NCBI GenBank assembly: GCA_024697705.1
Contig: JAILFF010000049.1
Span: 1 to 7,186 of the forward strand
DNA length: 7,186 nucleotides
Source of the DNA: Ruminococcus sp.
GTDB taxonomy: Bacteria; Bacillota; Clostridia; Oscillospirales; Ruminococcaceae
Direction of reading: 5' to 3'
Shown: piece after piece, positions 1-6,364 of the stretch
Position numbering within the stretch: position 1 is the first letter of the stretch
How the letters are laid out: each line of letters starts with the position of its first letter
Notes under the pieces: model-generated
What the model was told of the DNA's origin: nothing
Seen by the model: the letters and a program-made list of their open reading frames with translations, nothing else
The model's database searches: none
Translations under genes and position numbers: made by a program

Positions 1-170
1 TGAGAAGTGACAATGTCTACAATACCGTCACGAACGTCTGTCATTATGCTTTGTCGAACGTCATCAACAGCGAAACGATGATATTGATCTTCGGAGTATT
101 CCTGATACTTTTGACTATAATCGTTCATTTGTTCTATATCAAGTATCTGAACAGAAAGCAAGACTCTTAA
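1..170 (+). CDS. C-terminal end of an unidentified membrane protein (5' truncated)
   Basis: An open frame enters from the left edge; its first complete codon is at position 3 and its TAA stop is at 168-170. The visible 55 residues hold a polar stretch followed by one strongly hydrophobic segment of about 22 residues (MILIFGVFLILLTIIVHLFY), then a short basic tail (KYLNRKQDS). By the positive-inside rule the tail should be cytoplasmic and the polar stretch outside. That fits either the last helix of a polytopic membrane protein or a C-terminal anchor. A terminator follows directly after the stop, which supports this being a real gene end. No family motif is visible, so no function is assigned. 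Confidence 0.7.
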   Translation, partial: RSDNVYNTVTNVCHYALSNVINSETMILIFGVFLILLTIIVHLFYIKYLNRKQDS

Positions 171-177
171 AATTTCG

Positions 178-212
178 CGCTTCCCCGCCTTACGGGGGAG
201 CGTTTATTTTTT
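178..212 (+). terminator. Rho-independent terminator of the upstream membrane-protein gene
   Basis: The arms CGCTTCCCCG (178-187) and CGGGGGAGCG (193-202) pair over ten positions with one T-G wobble around a 5-nt loop. They are followed by a T-rich tract (TTTATTTTTT) ending at 212. It begins only eight bases after the stop codon, so it closes that transcript and separates it from the aminotransferase gene. Confidence 0.9.
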
Positions 213-299
213 GCACGGTCGTGGATTTTGAATTTTCGTTGGTCTAAATAAACGATTTTTCGGTGCGATTATACCGTTCTATGTGTATTATCATGATTT

Positions 300-330
300 T
301 TTTGCAAGTTGTAAAAAAATACTTGCAAAA
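300..330. promoter_or_regulatory. Perfect 10-bp inverted repeat over the -35 box (candidate operator)
   Basis: TTTTGCAAGT (300-309) and ACTTGCAAAA (321-330) are exact reverse complements separated by 11 bases. The half-site centres are 21 bp apart, about two helical turns, which is typical of a site for a dimeric regulator. The right arm contains the -35 hexamer of the aminotransferase promoter, so a bound protein would probably block RNA polymerase. Each half also contains the self-complementary hexamer TTGCAA. The regulator is unknown and no regulator gene lies in the window. Chance occurrence in AT-rich DNA is possible, but a perfect 10-bp match at this position makes it less likely. Confidence 0.5.
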
Positions 331-351
331 ATCGCAGACGGGGTATATAAT
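323..351 (+). promoter_or_regulatory. Sigma-A type promoter of the aminotransferase gene
   Basis: A -35 TTGCAA (323-328) and a perfect -10 TATAAT (346-351) are separated by 17 bases. Transcription would start near 358, giving a leader of about 28 nt that carries the GGGAGG ribosome site at 371-376. The -35 lies inside an inverted repeat. Confidence 0.8.
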
Positions 352-385
352 ATAAATGTAATAAATTTGTGGGAGGAAATCAGGT

Positions 386-1663
386 ATGAGACCCGTTGAT
401 ATGAACAAGCAGCAGCTCGCCGAATTTAAAGAGGCAGCTCAGAAACAGTATGATGAATACAAGGCACTGGGACTTAAACTAAATATGGCGAGAGGTAAGC
501 CCGGTTCGGCACAGCTGGCGCTTTCTAAGCCGATGCTTAACTGCCTTACCGCTGAGAATTCGGCGGATATCTCGGACGATTATTTTAACTACGGTATGCT
601 TGACGGTACGCCCGACGCTAAGAAGCTTTTCGCACCCATGCTCGGCGTTCCCGAGGGAAATGTCATCGTTTTCGGCAATTCGAGCCTTAATATAATGTAC
701 GACTGCGTTTCCCGCTGCTACACCTTCGGCGCGGGCGAGGGTCTTACTCCCTGGAAGGATCAGGGTAAGCTCAAATGGCTCTGCCCCGTTCCCGGATATG
801 ACAGACATTTCGCCATCACCGAGCTTTTCGGCTTCGAGATGATTAATATTCCGATGACCGAAGACGGTCCCGATATGGACATGGTCGAGAAGCTCGTCAG
901 CAGCGACGAGAGCATCAAGGGTATCTGGTGCGTGCCGATGTACGCCAACCCGACGGGCATCACCTACTCCGATGACACTGTAAGGCGTTTGGCTGCTCTT
1001 AAGCCCGCCGCAAAGGACTTCCGCATTTTCTGGGACAACGCCTACTGCATACACCATCTTACCGATACTCCTGACAAGCTGCTGAATCTCTTTGATGAGC
1101 TTAAGAAGAACGGCAACGACGATATGGCGTATCAGTTCGCTTCCACCTCGAAGGTTACGTTCCCCGGCAGCGGCGTAGCGGTACTCGGCGCTTCGGAGGC
1201 TAATCTCAAATGGATAAAGAAGAGCATGACCATTCAGACCATCGGTCATGACAAGGTAAATATGCTGCGGCACGTTCGCTTCTTTGACGGCAGCTTCGAC
1301 AATGTTCTTGCGCATATGCAGAAGCACCGCGCTATCCTCGAACCTCGGTTCAATGCCGTGCTCGACCTGCTCGAAAGCGAGATCGGCGGTACGGGTCTCG
1401 GTTCGTGGGTAAAGCCCAACGGCGGCTATTTCATCAGCTTTGACGCGCTCGACGGCTGCGCCAAGCGTATCGTGGAGCTCTGCAAGGAGGCAGGCGTTAC
1501 CCTCACAGGAGCGGGAGCGACCTATCCCTACAAGAAAGACCCTGCCGACAAAAATATCCGCATCGCGCCGACTTTCCCGCCTATCGACGAGCTTATCAAG
1601 GCAATGCAGGTATTCGTAACGGCTGTAAAGCTCGCGTCTGCCGAGAAGCTGCTCTCCTGCTGA
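386..1663 (+). CDS. Class Ic aspartate aminotransferase (PLP-dependent, fold type I)
   Basis: This enzyme should transfer the amino group between aspartate and 2-oxoglutarate to give oxaloacetate and glutamate, in the cytoplasm. At 425 residues it looks full length. Fold-type I landmarks are in order: MARGKP at 34-39, the phosphate-loop region GNSSLN at 97-102, Y138 in PVPGYD, N188 in YANPTG, D217 and Y220 in FWDNAY, the Schiff-base lysine K256 in STSK, and R392 in IRIAP, likely binding the substrate carboxylate. After K256 the sequence reads VTFPGSGVA rather than the arginine-bearing motif of ordinary class I enzymes; this and MARGKP point to the class Ic family of Corynebacterium AspT and Mycobacterium Rv3722c. 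It has no MocR-type DNA-binding domain. GGGAGG at 371-376 lies 9 nt before the ATG at 386, favouring it over the ATG at 401. Family assignment is firm; aspartate preference is inferred. Confidence 0.92.
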   Translation: MRPVDMNKQQLAEFKEAAQKQYDEYKALGLKLNMARGKPGSAQLALSKPMLNCLTAENSADISDDYFNYGMLDGTPDAKKLFAPMLGVPEGNVIVFGNSSLNIMYDCVSRCYTFGAGEGLTPWKDQGKLKWLCPVPGYDRHFAITELFGFEMINIPMTEDGPDMDMVEKLVSSDESIKGIWCVPMYANPTGITYSDDTVRRLAALKPAAKDFRIFWDNAYCIHHLTDTPDKLLNLFDELKKNGNDDMAYQFASTSKVTFPGSGVAVLGASEANLKWIKKSMTIQTIGHDKVNMLRHVRFFDGSFDNVLAHMQKHRAILEPRFNAVLDLLESEIGGTGLGSWVKPNGGYFISFDALDGCAKRIVELCKEAGVTLTGAGATYPYKKDPADKNIRIAPTFPPIDELIKAMQVFVTAVKLASAEKLLSC

Positions 1664-1698
1664 ACGAATAATTTCAGAAAATAAACATATGATCTTAT

Positions 1699-1730
1699 GC
1701 GCACCCGTATTTATCTGCGGGTGCGCTTTT
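1699..1730 (+). terminator. Rho-independent terminator of the aminotransferase gene
   Basis: GCGCACCCG (1699-1707) and CGGGTGCGC (1718-1726) form a perfect 9-bp stem with a 10-nt loop, followed by TTTT and a mixed T-rich stretch. The stem is strong but the U-tract is short. It lies 36 bases after the stop codon and makes the aminotransferase gene a single-gene transcript. Confidence 0.85.
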
Positions 1731-1832
1731 GTGCTTGTACTCTGTTGGTGATATTTGTCAAGCGACCGTCGAAAAAGCACGAAAATTTACAAAAAATAAT
1801 TACTGTATTAAGCACTTTATGTTTATTAATGC

Positions 1833-1862
1833 TTGACAAGTAATAATTGAATATGATATAAT
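1833..1862 (+). promoter_or_regulatory. Full-consensus sigma-A promoter of the large LRR-TerD gene
   Basis: TTGACA (1833-1838) and TATAAT (1857-1862) match the consensus at all 12 positions with an 18-bp spacer, in an AT-rich setting. Transcription would start near 1869, leaving a leader of about 70 nt. The -35 sits inside the odd palindrome CTTGACAAG (1832-1840), and AAGCA (1810-1814) faces TGCTT (1830-1834). These are weak operator hints only. Confidence 0.85.
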
Positions 1863-1874
1863 TTAATATGGTGG

Positions 1875-1905
1875 GCTGCGCGTTTTTTTAGAAACGACCC
1901 GCAGC
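1875..1905 (+). other. Leader hairpin in the 5' UTR of the large gene
   Basis: GCTGCG (1875-1880) pairs with CGCAGC (1900-1905). The interior continues with CGTTT (1881-1885) pairing with AAACG (1892-1896) around a 6-nt loop; the ACC at 1897-1899 is left as a bulge. That gives 11 base pairs placed right after the predicted transcription start. There is no U-tract after it, so it is not a terminator. It could stabilise the 5' end of the mRNA or influence translation. It matches no riboswitch I recognise. Confidence 0.45.
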
Positions 1906-1927
1906 GCCAATCGTGAAAATGCAGATC

Positions 1928-1932
1928 GGGGG
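1928..1932 (+). promoter_or_regulatory. Weak ribosome binding site deciding the start of the large gene
   Basis: The only purine-rich block before the gene is GGGGG at 1928-1932. It can pair with the CCUCC of 16S rRNA through one G-U wobble. It lies only 3 nt before the ATG at 1936 but 9 nt before the ATG at 1942, so spacing favours 1942. Confidence 0.5.
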
Positions 1933-1941
1933 CTTATGTTA

Positions 1942-4900
1942 ATGGGCTTTGTTATAAAGGGAGAATTACTTGACAGCTACATAGCAGACGGCGCGATAAG
2001 CAAGCTGAATGTGCCTGCGGGCGTTAAGCGTATAGGCAAACGCGCTTTTTATGAATGTCCCGTCGAGGAGGTCGTTATACCCAAGGGCATCTATTATATC
2101 GGAGAGGGCGCTTTTTCCAATTCCAAGATAAAGAGCATCACACTGCCCGATTCGGTCATTACGCTCTGCGAGGGCGCTTTTCTGGGGTGCGACAGCCTTG
2201 AATTTGCCGAGATCCCGAAAAGCGTGGAGGAGGTTCGCCGCGATACGTTCTGGAGCTGTTTCAGAATGAAGAAGTGCCGTCTGCACGAGGGCATCAAGAA
2301 GGTAGAGCCTTCGGCTTTTATGTCATGCCGCAACGATTTCGAGCTTTACAGCGGTGATTACCGCGTGACGCTTCCATATATTTCCGACTGGGCAATGTCC
2401 GACGCCTCGAAGTGCGTGGAGTTCTTCGGAGCACTCGGCACGGACAGGGCGGACAAGCTTTTTGCCGCTATCGAGCGCGAGGATCACAAGCTGCCTCTCG
2501 CTATATATCTGTACGTCGTTCACAAGAGCAAGGCGGCTGCCGATTATCTGAGCGTAAGGCTTTATGCGGCGGCGGCTCTTATGATTAATGACGGCGACAA
2601 CAGCGTTATGCTGCGCGGTCTGCTCAAAGCGGGCAAGCCCGAGAACTGCATCGAGCTGTTTGAAGCTGCCGAGAGCGTCGGCGCGGAGAACTGCGCGGCA
2701 CTGCTTAAGCCTTTCGCCGATGAGGAAAAACAGGCTATCGAAGCCGAGGAGGAACGCAGGAGACAGGAGGAACTGCAAAAGCAGGAGGAACTGCGGAAAC
2801 AGCGTGAGGCGGCTATGGCTTCCGACGAGCCTAATCTCCCCGATGCTCCGCCCCAGCCCGCCATGCCGACGGTGATCGTTCCCGAAGCCGACAGCACCGA
2901 GGAGCTCGACTTCGCGCCGACTATCGAGGTGTTCCGCCGTGTGACCATCGACTCGGCTCTCATATACAGATTAAGAAAGGGACTTACGCTTCACAGCAAG
3001 CCGAAGAACGGCTTCGAGTGCGGCTTCGATCCCGATAATTCAACGCTGGTGCTTACCGTCACCAATCCCGCGTATATAGACGAGCGGCTGAGGGCGCTTA
3101 TCTACCGTGCGTTTTTCGGCACAGTCGCACCCGATGACGTTGCCAACGCCCGCCCGACAAAGCGCATCATCGACATGGACACCGAGCGCGATTTTAAGGC
3201 TCCGCCCGAGAACGTGCTGCTGATGCTGCTGACCGATACCGATATTATCCAGGCTTCGGAGATAATCGACGAATGGAGCGTGCCCGTAGCCGATCAGATG
3301 TCGGCGAGACAGGCTGTTCCCGTCGGCGCTACCCATGAGCACTGCATCTACCGCAACGGCGTACTGGAGTTTTACGAGCTGTTCTCGTGGAATGTGCGCG
3401 TGGCTGTCTTTGAAGGCGGCACGCTGACGGCGCTCTGCGACGGCGCCGACTGCGAATGGGACAACAAGAGCCTCAGAATGTTCATCGACGGTCTGCCCGA
3501 GGTCTTCCGCGTTGATAAGATCAGCGCCGCAAGACCCGACACTCTGCGCCTGCCCTATACCTGCCACACTCTGCTTGCGGCTTCGCTCGAAATGCCCGCG
3601 CTGAAAAAGCTGATACTCTGCCGCAAGGTAATGAATATCGGCAGCAATGTAATCCGCAAGGGCTTTGAGGTAGTGGGCGTTGAAGGCAGCACGGCTGAGC
3701 GTCTGACGAAAGAAGCCGACGGCAAATTTACGGAAGGATTCGGCGTTATGCGCGGCGCGGGAAGAGTTCACCCCTCGCCCGACTGGACTATCGTTGTTCC
3801 CGACGAGAGCCTTTGGCGTGCCGAGAGCGACTATATGTCGCCGATACTCGAATTTGTCAACTGCTCGGGCGCCGCGGCGGGAAAGACCCTCGGGATAACC
3901 TTCATCGGCGAAAAGGTCGAGAACGCCGCCGAAAAGGGTCTCGAAAAGCTGCTTGAAAGCAAGGGAGTGTTTTACAGCCTTTACCGCGACCCCGAAAAGC
4001 GCCGCGAGATAGGGCTTGCGGTCGAGCTGTACGTGTTCCGCTTCGGTGAGATATCGGGCATTACGGCTGCGACTTATTATATCAATGGTTATGTGATAGC
4101 GGGAGATTCGGTGACTACCGTGCTGACCTCGTATGTCGGCAGCTCGGAGGAGGCTACATCGGCGGTCGGCACCGTTCTCGATATGATGCGCACCATCGAG
4201 TTTGACGACGGTGTAAAGCCCGAGTTCAGCGACGTGGATATGGAAGAGCTTGCCGTAATGCTCAAAGAGCGTTCGGAGAAGGCTGCCGCTGAGGACAAAT
4301 CCGCCGCGGGAGCGCCTTCGAGGGTCGTTGTTTCAAATGACTGGGCTGTTACCGTACCGCGCGGCTATGTATGGTCGATCGACCCCGACGTTATAAAGGG
4401 ACAACGCTGCCTGCTGATCTTGAACGGCGGCGAGGGCAGCGATATCAGCAGCTATTACGGCGCTACCGACAGCTATTCGTGTATGTCGTCGCAGGGACCT
4501 ATCTGCACGGGCGATCTGCGCGAATACTGCAATAAAATGCGTATCAGAAAGCTGGGGCTCAATTCCTTCGGCGACGGCAGTCCCGAAAGGCGTTTCGTGC
4601 TGAAGCATACCTCAGATGTGGCGGTATTTGTGCAGCTCCAGGAGTACAAGGGTACGTCCGCGGGTGAAAACGGCGGCGCGAACGCCATCTTCCGTGCGGA
4701 GATAATCACACAGAACGGCGTTTATCCGATGCAGGTGGTTTTCGGCACCGAGGAAGACCTCGTGGAGCACGAAAACAAGCTTGCCGAGCTGCTGATGAGC
4801 GTGACCGACAAGGACGTTGTCTGCAACGATACATATATGCGGTGCTTTTTCAAGCTCAATGCCGCGCTGCGCCGCGCCGAACCGACAGACGAGCGGACAG

Positions 4901-6288
4901 CCGCACATTATCTTGAAACGCGCTCGGCGGAGGAAGGCTTTGACAGCTGGCTGCGTATGGGCATACAGCTCCGCGATTCGATAGAGTACGCGCTGAGAGC
5001 CGTCGAGGACATCAGCGTGCCGCCCTTCGGCTATTCGGAGACGGCTTGGCAGTACGCGGGTCTTTTCGCCGTGAGCGACGAGGTGTACGACCCCTGCTTC
5101 GACCGCGAGCAGGAGATCAAGCACTGCTATATCCGCGAGGCTGAGTATCTTTCGGCGTTCCGCAGCTTTGTATGGCTGATAGGCGAGCTTTGCGATATCG
5201 ACGACAAAAAGCCCATCGAGCTTGCAACAGATGTTATTCTTGCGGCGGCACAGCTTGTCGAGAGCCGCGGCTGCTTCTGCTACGACGAGTCGCATTACCC
5301 GTCGATCTGCGGGCTGCCCGATGTGAATATCGTCTACCTGCCCGACGGCGTGAGCAATCCCGCGGTAGAACGGCTTGTCAGCAGCGACAAATGGACGGAT
5401 TCGAGCCTTGACTCGCTGCGTGCCGAGCTTGCGGAGATCAAGCCCTGCATCGACATAATCTATAACTATCTCGGCAAGAACCGCGACCGCTCGAAGGTAC
5501 TGCGCGGGATACATTCGTGTATACTTTATGTGTGGTGCTCGCTGACGATAGCGGCGAACCATGCTTTCGCGCTGACTACCGACGCGCCCGTGAGCTGTGA
5601 TTTCGGCGAGAGAAACGATATCAGCTTTGCGAGCTTCGAGCCGCAGGCGTTCATCGAATCGGATATCGGTTCGCCCGTCGTTACCGATGAGCAGACTGCC
5701 GAAGAGGAGCCCGATTCCGAGCCCGACGGCGAAGAGCCGCCGATCATCAAGCCGAAGCTGAAGTCGCTCGTCTGCGGCGAAAGAATTTCCGTTCAGCCGC
5801 TTGCGGAGGAGCCCTTCATTATCGAACCGGATTTCGACGCGGGCGACTCGGGGCTGGAGCTTGACGGCTACGCCTTCATGCTGACGGCGAACAACAAGGT
5901 CATGAACGAGAAATACTTTGTCTTCTTCGGGCAGAACACCTCCCCCGACGGCAGCGTGACGGTCGAGAAGGATAACAGCTGCCGCTTTACGCTGAATCTC
6001 GACAAGGCAGACGATGAGATCGAGAACATCGTGCTTGTCTATGCGGCATACGGCGACGACCCCGAGATGACGCTCGATAAGATTAAAAACATTGACATCG
6101 GCTTTTACAGCGGCGGCGGAAGGGTCATGAGATTCGAGCCCGAGCCGTTCACCAAAGTGAAATCAATGGCTGCCTGCGAGATCTACCGCCATGACGGTAT
6201 CTGGAAGCTCAGGGCGGTCGGACGCGGCTACAAGGGTACGCTGAGACAGCTCTGCGCCGAATTCGGCGTTGAAGTAGACGACGAATGA
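1942..6288 (+). CDS. Giant cytoplasmic BspA-type LRR / TerD-domain fusion protein
   Basis: Function unknown; probably a stress-response protein. The product is about 1448 residues with no signal peptide and no convincing membrane helix. Visible order: five BspA-type leucine-rich repeats (18-138); a helical region (154-258) ending in a charged coiled coil (259-292); a Pro-rich linker (about 293-320); an unrecognised mixed region (321-544); a short second BspA-like motif (545-600); two related alpha/beta domains (609-755 and 794-955); an unrecognised helical region (956-1233); an acidic, Pro-rich linker; and a C-terminal TerD domain (1275-1446). Numbering is from the ATG at 1942, chosen on ribosome-site spacing; starting at 1936 would add two residues. 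The frame is intact with uniform GC-rich codon use, so it is one gene rather than a sequencing artefact. It has its own consensus promoter and terminator, so it is a single-gene unit. LRR and TerD calls are firm; the other domains are tentative. Confidence 0.9.
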   Translation: MGFVIKGELLDSYIADGAISKLNVPAGVKRIGKRAFYECPVEEVVIPKGIYYIGEGAFSNSKIKSITLPDSVITLCEGAFLGCDSLEFAEIPKSVEEVRRDTFWSCFRMKKCRLHEGIKKVEPSAFMSCRNDFELYSGDYRVTLPYISDWAMSDASKCVEFFGALGTDRADKLFAAIEREDHKLPLAIYLYVVHKSKAAADYLSVRLYAAAALMINDGDNSVMLRGLLKAGKPENCIELFEAAESVGAENCAALLKPFADEEKQAIEAEEERRRQEELQKQEELRKQREAAMASDEPNLPDAPPQPAMPTVIVPEADSTEELDFAPTIEVFRRVTIDSALIYRLRKGLTLHSKPKNGFECGFDPDNSTLVLTVTNPAYIDERLRALIYRAFFGTVAPDDVANARPTKRIIDMDTERDFKAPPENVLLMLLTDTDIIQASEIIDEWSVPVADQMSARQAVPVGATHEHCIYRNGVLEFYELFSWNVRVAVFEGGTLTALCDGADCEWDNKSLRMFIDGLPEVFRVDKISAARPDTLRLPYTCHTLLAASLEMPALKKLILCRKVMNIGSNVIRKGFEVVGVEGSTAERLTKEADGKFTEGFGVMRGAGRVHPSPDWTIVVPDESLWRAESDYMSPILEFVNCSGAAAGKTLGITFIGEKVENAAEKGLEKLLESKGVFYSLYRDPEKRREIGLAVELYVFRFGEISGITAATYYINGYVIAGDSVTTVLTSYVGSSEEATSAVGTVLDMMRTIEFDDGVKPEFSDVDMEELAVMLKERSEKAAAEDKSAAGAPSRVVVSNDWAVTVPRGYVWSIDPDVIKGQRCLLILNGGEGSDISSYYGATDSYSCMSSQGPICTGDLREYCNKMRIRKLGLNSFGDGSPERRFVLKHTSDVAVFVQLQEYKGTSAGENGGANAIFRAEIITQNGVYPMQVVFGTEEDLVEHENKLAELLMSVTDKDVVCNDTYMRCFFKLNAALRRAEPTDERTAAHYLETRSAEEGFDSWLRMGIQLRDSIEYALRAVEDISVPPFGYSETAWQYAGLFAVSDEVYDPCFDREQEIKHCYIREAEYLSAFRSFVWLIGELCDIDDKKPIELATDVILAAAQLVESRGCFCYDESHYPSICGLPDVNIVYLPDGVSNPAVERLVSSDKWTDSSLDSLRAELAEIKPCIDIIYNYLGKNRDRSKVLRGIHSCILYVWCSLTIAANHAFALTTDAPVSCDFGERNDISFASFEPQAFIESDIGSPVVTDEQTAEEEPDSEPDGEEPPIIKPKLKSLVCGERISVQPLAEEPFIIEPDFDAGDSGLELDGYAFMLTANNKVMNEKYFVFFGQNTSPDGSVTVEKDNSCRFTLNLDKADDEIENIVLVYAAYGDDPEMTLDKIKNIDIGFYSGGGRVMRFEPEPFTKVKSMAACEIYRHDGIWKLRAVGRGYKGTLRQLCAEFGVEVDDE
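1993..2355 (+). other. BspA-type leucine-rich repeats (LRR_5-like), N-terminal domain
   Basis: Five units of about 23 residues each follow the pattern 'I G x x A F x x C x x L x x I x I P x x V'. Examples are RIGKRAFYECPVEEVVIPKG, YIGEGAFSNSKIKSITLPDS and LCEGAFLGCDSLEFAEIPKS. The last two are degenerate (DTFWSCFRMKKCRL; SAFMSCRNDFELY). BspA repeats are usually found in exported or surface proteins, but here no export signal precedes them. In this setting they most plausibly bind another protein, which is an inference. Confidence 0.88.
2764..2799 (+). repeat. 18-bp tandem duplication in the coiled-coil segment
   Basis: Two adjacent 18-bp units (2764-2781 and 2782-2799) share the 13-bp core CAGGAGGAACTGC exactly. 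They encode QEELQK and QEELRK within a highly charged Glu/Arg/Gln-rich segment. The near-identity at DNA level suggests a recent slippage duplication that lengthens the coiled coil by six residues. The AGGAGG inside each unit resembles a ribosome site, but no start codon lies at a suitable distance. Confidence 0.7.
3574..3741 (+). other. Second, isolated BspA-like motif in the large protein
   Basis: Residues 545-600 contain MPALKKLILCRKVMNIGSNV followed by VVGVEGSTAERLTKEADGKF. The latter closely resembles the usual end of BspA arrays, where a 'G-x-x-GS-x-AE-x-x-A-x-x-x-x-x-x-F' segment follows the last repeat. It lies about 400 residues after the first repeat block. This suggests either a second, eroded LRR module or an array split by an inserted domain. 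Confidence 0.5.
3766..4806 (+). other. Tandem pair of related alpha/beta domains (possible PsbP/Mog1-like)
   Basis: Two stretches, residues 609-755 (3766-4206) and 794-955 (4321-4806), begin alike with SPDWTIVVPDESLW and SNDWAVTVPRGYVW. They end alike with a strand, a 'GSSEEAT' or 'GTEEDLV' turn, and a helix closing in MMRTIEF or ELLMSV. A 'W-x-V-x-V-P' opening strand and a closing 'helix then S-I-x-F' are typical of PsbP/Mog1/DUF1795-type folds. A Glu/Ala/Lys-rich linker (about 767-791) joins them. The duplication is supported directly; the fold name is inference. Confidence 0.45.
4807..5640 (+). other. Unrecognised helical region of the large protein
   Basis: Residues 956-1233 are predicted mostly helical from their heptad-like hydrophobic spacing and match no family I know. 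They contain a Cys/His cluster, C1111-x-C1113-x4-H1118-x4-C1123, within a glycine- and aromatic-rich loop. A hydrophobic stretch near 1194-1211 (ILYVWCSLTIAANHAFAL) contains Asn and His and is too short and polar for a confident membrane helix. The region lies between the paired alpha/beta domains and the acidic linker to TerD. Confidence 0.4.
5764..6279 (+). other. TerD domain at the C-terminus of the large protein
   Basis: Residues 1275-1446 follow the TerD family from end to end. In order they show SLVCGERISV (the 'L-x-K-G-x-x-x-x-L' opening), LELDGYAFMLTANNKV (family 'D-L-D-A-S-A-F-L-L-x-x-x-G-K-V'), YFVFFGQNTSPDGSV ('F-V-F-Y-N-Q-x-x-S-x-D-G-S-V'), and ACEIYRHDGIWKLRAVGRGY with L and FGVEV after it. 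TerD proteins are cytoplasmic and are linked to tellurite resistance and general chemical or metal stress. The usual acidic stretch after 'G-D-N' is missing here: KDNSC runs directly into RFTLNLD. Calcium binding may therefore be weak or lost. Confidence 0.88.
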
Positions 6289-6310
6289 CAAATAGCGAAT
6301 AAAACCAATA

Positions 6311-6336
6311 GGCACACCGTAAAGTGTGCCTTTTTT
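6311..6336 (+). terminator. Rho-independent terminator of the large LRR-TerD gene
   Basis: GGCACAC (6311-6317) and GTGTGCC (6324-6330) form a perfect 7-bp stem with a 6-nt loop, followed by six T residues (6331-6336). It starts 22 bases after the stop codon. Confidence 0.93.
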
Positions 6337-6364
6337 GTATGCAAAAACAAATGCTCATTTACAG

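Noticed and set aside
261..276. Short inverted repeat CGGT...ACCG upstream of the aminotransferase promoter.
   Set aside because: Only 4 bp per arm, which is expected by chance, and not placed on a promoter element.
479..1780. Long open frame of 433 codons on the - strand opposite the aminotransferase gene.
   Set aside because: It lies almost wholly antisense to a clearly identified enzyme, encodes no recognisable motif, runs through the aminotransferase terminator and has no ribosome site. GC-rich codon use on the + strand removes stops from the antisense frame.
2765..2817. Internal ribosome site (AGGAGG twice) that might start a shorter product at the in-frame ATG at 2815.
   Set aside because: The nearest AGGAGG is about 26 nt from that ATG, too far for normal initiation. 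The motif is explained by Gln-Glu-Glu codons.
2588..2875. 95-codon + strand frame overlapping the coiled-coil segment.
   Set aside because: It is an out-of-frame, arginine-rich translation inside the large gene without a ribosome site.
4612..5562. 316-codon - strand frame inside the large gene, and similar ones at 3040-3771 and 2323-2778.
   Set aside because: They are antisense shadows of the continuous LRR-TerD frame with low-complexity, basic or alanine-rich translations and no promoter or ribosome site.
5521..5574. Possible transmembrane helix near residues 1194-1211 of the large protein.
   Set aside because: The stretch is short, contains Asn, His and Ser, and stands alone in a protein with no other membrane or export signal. 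A buried helix is more likely.
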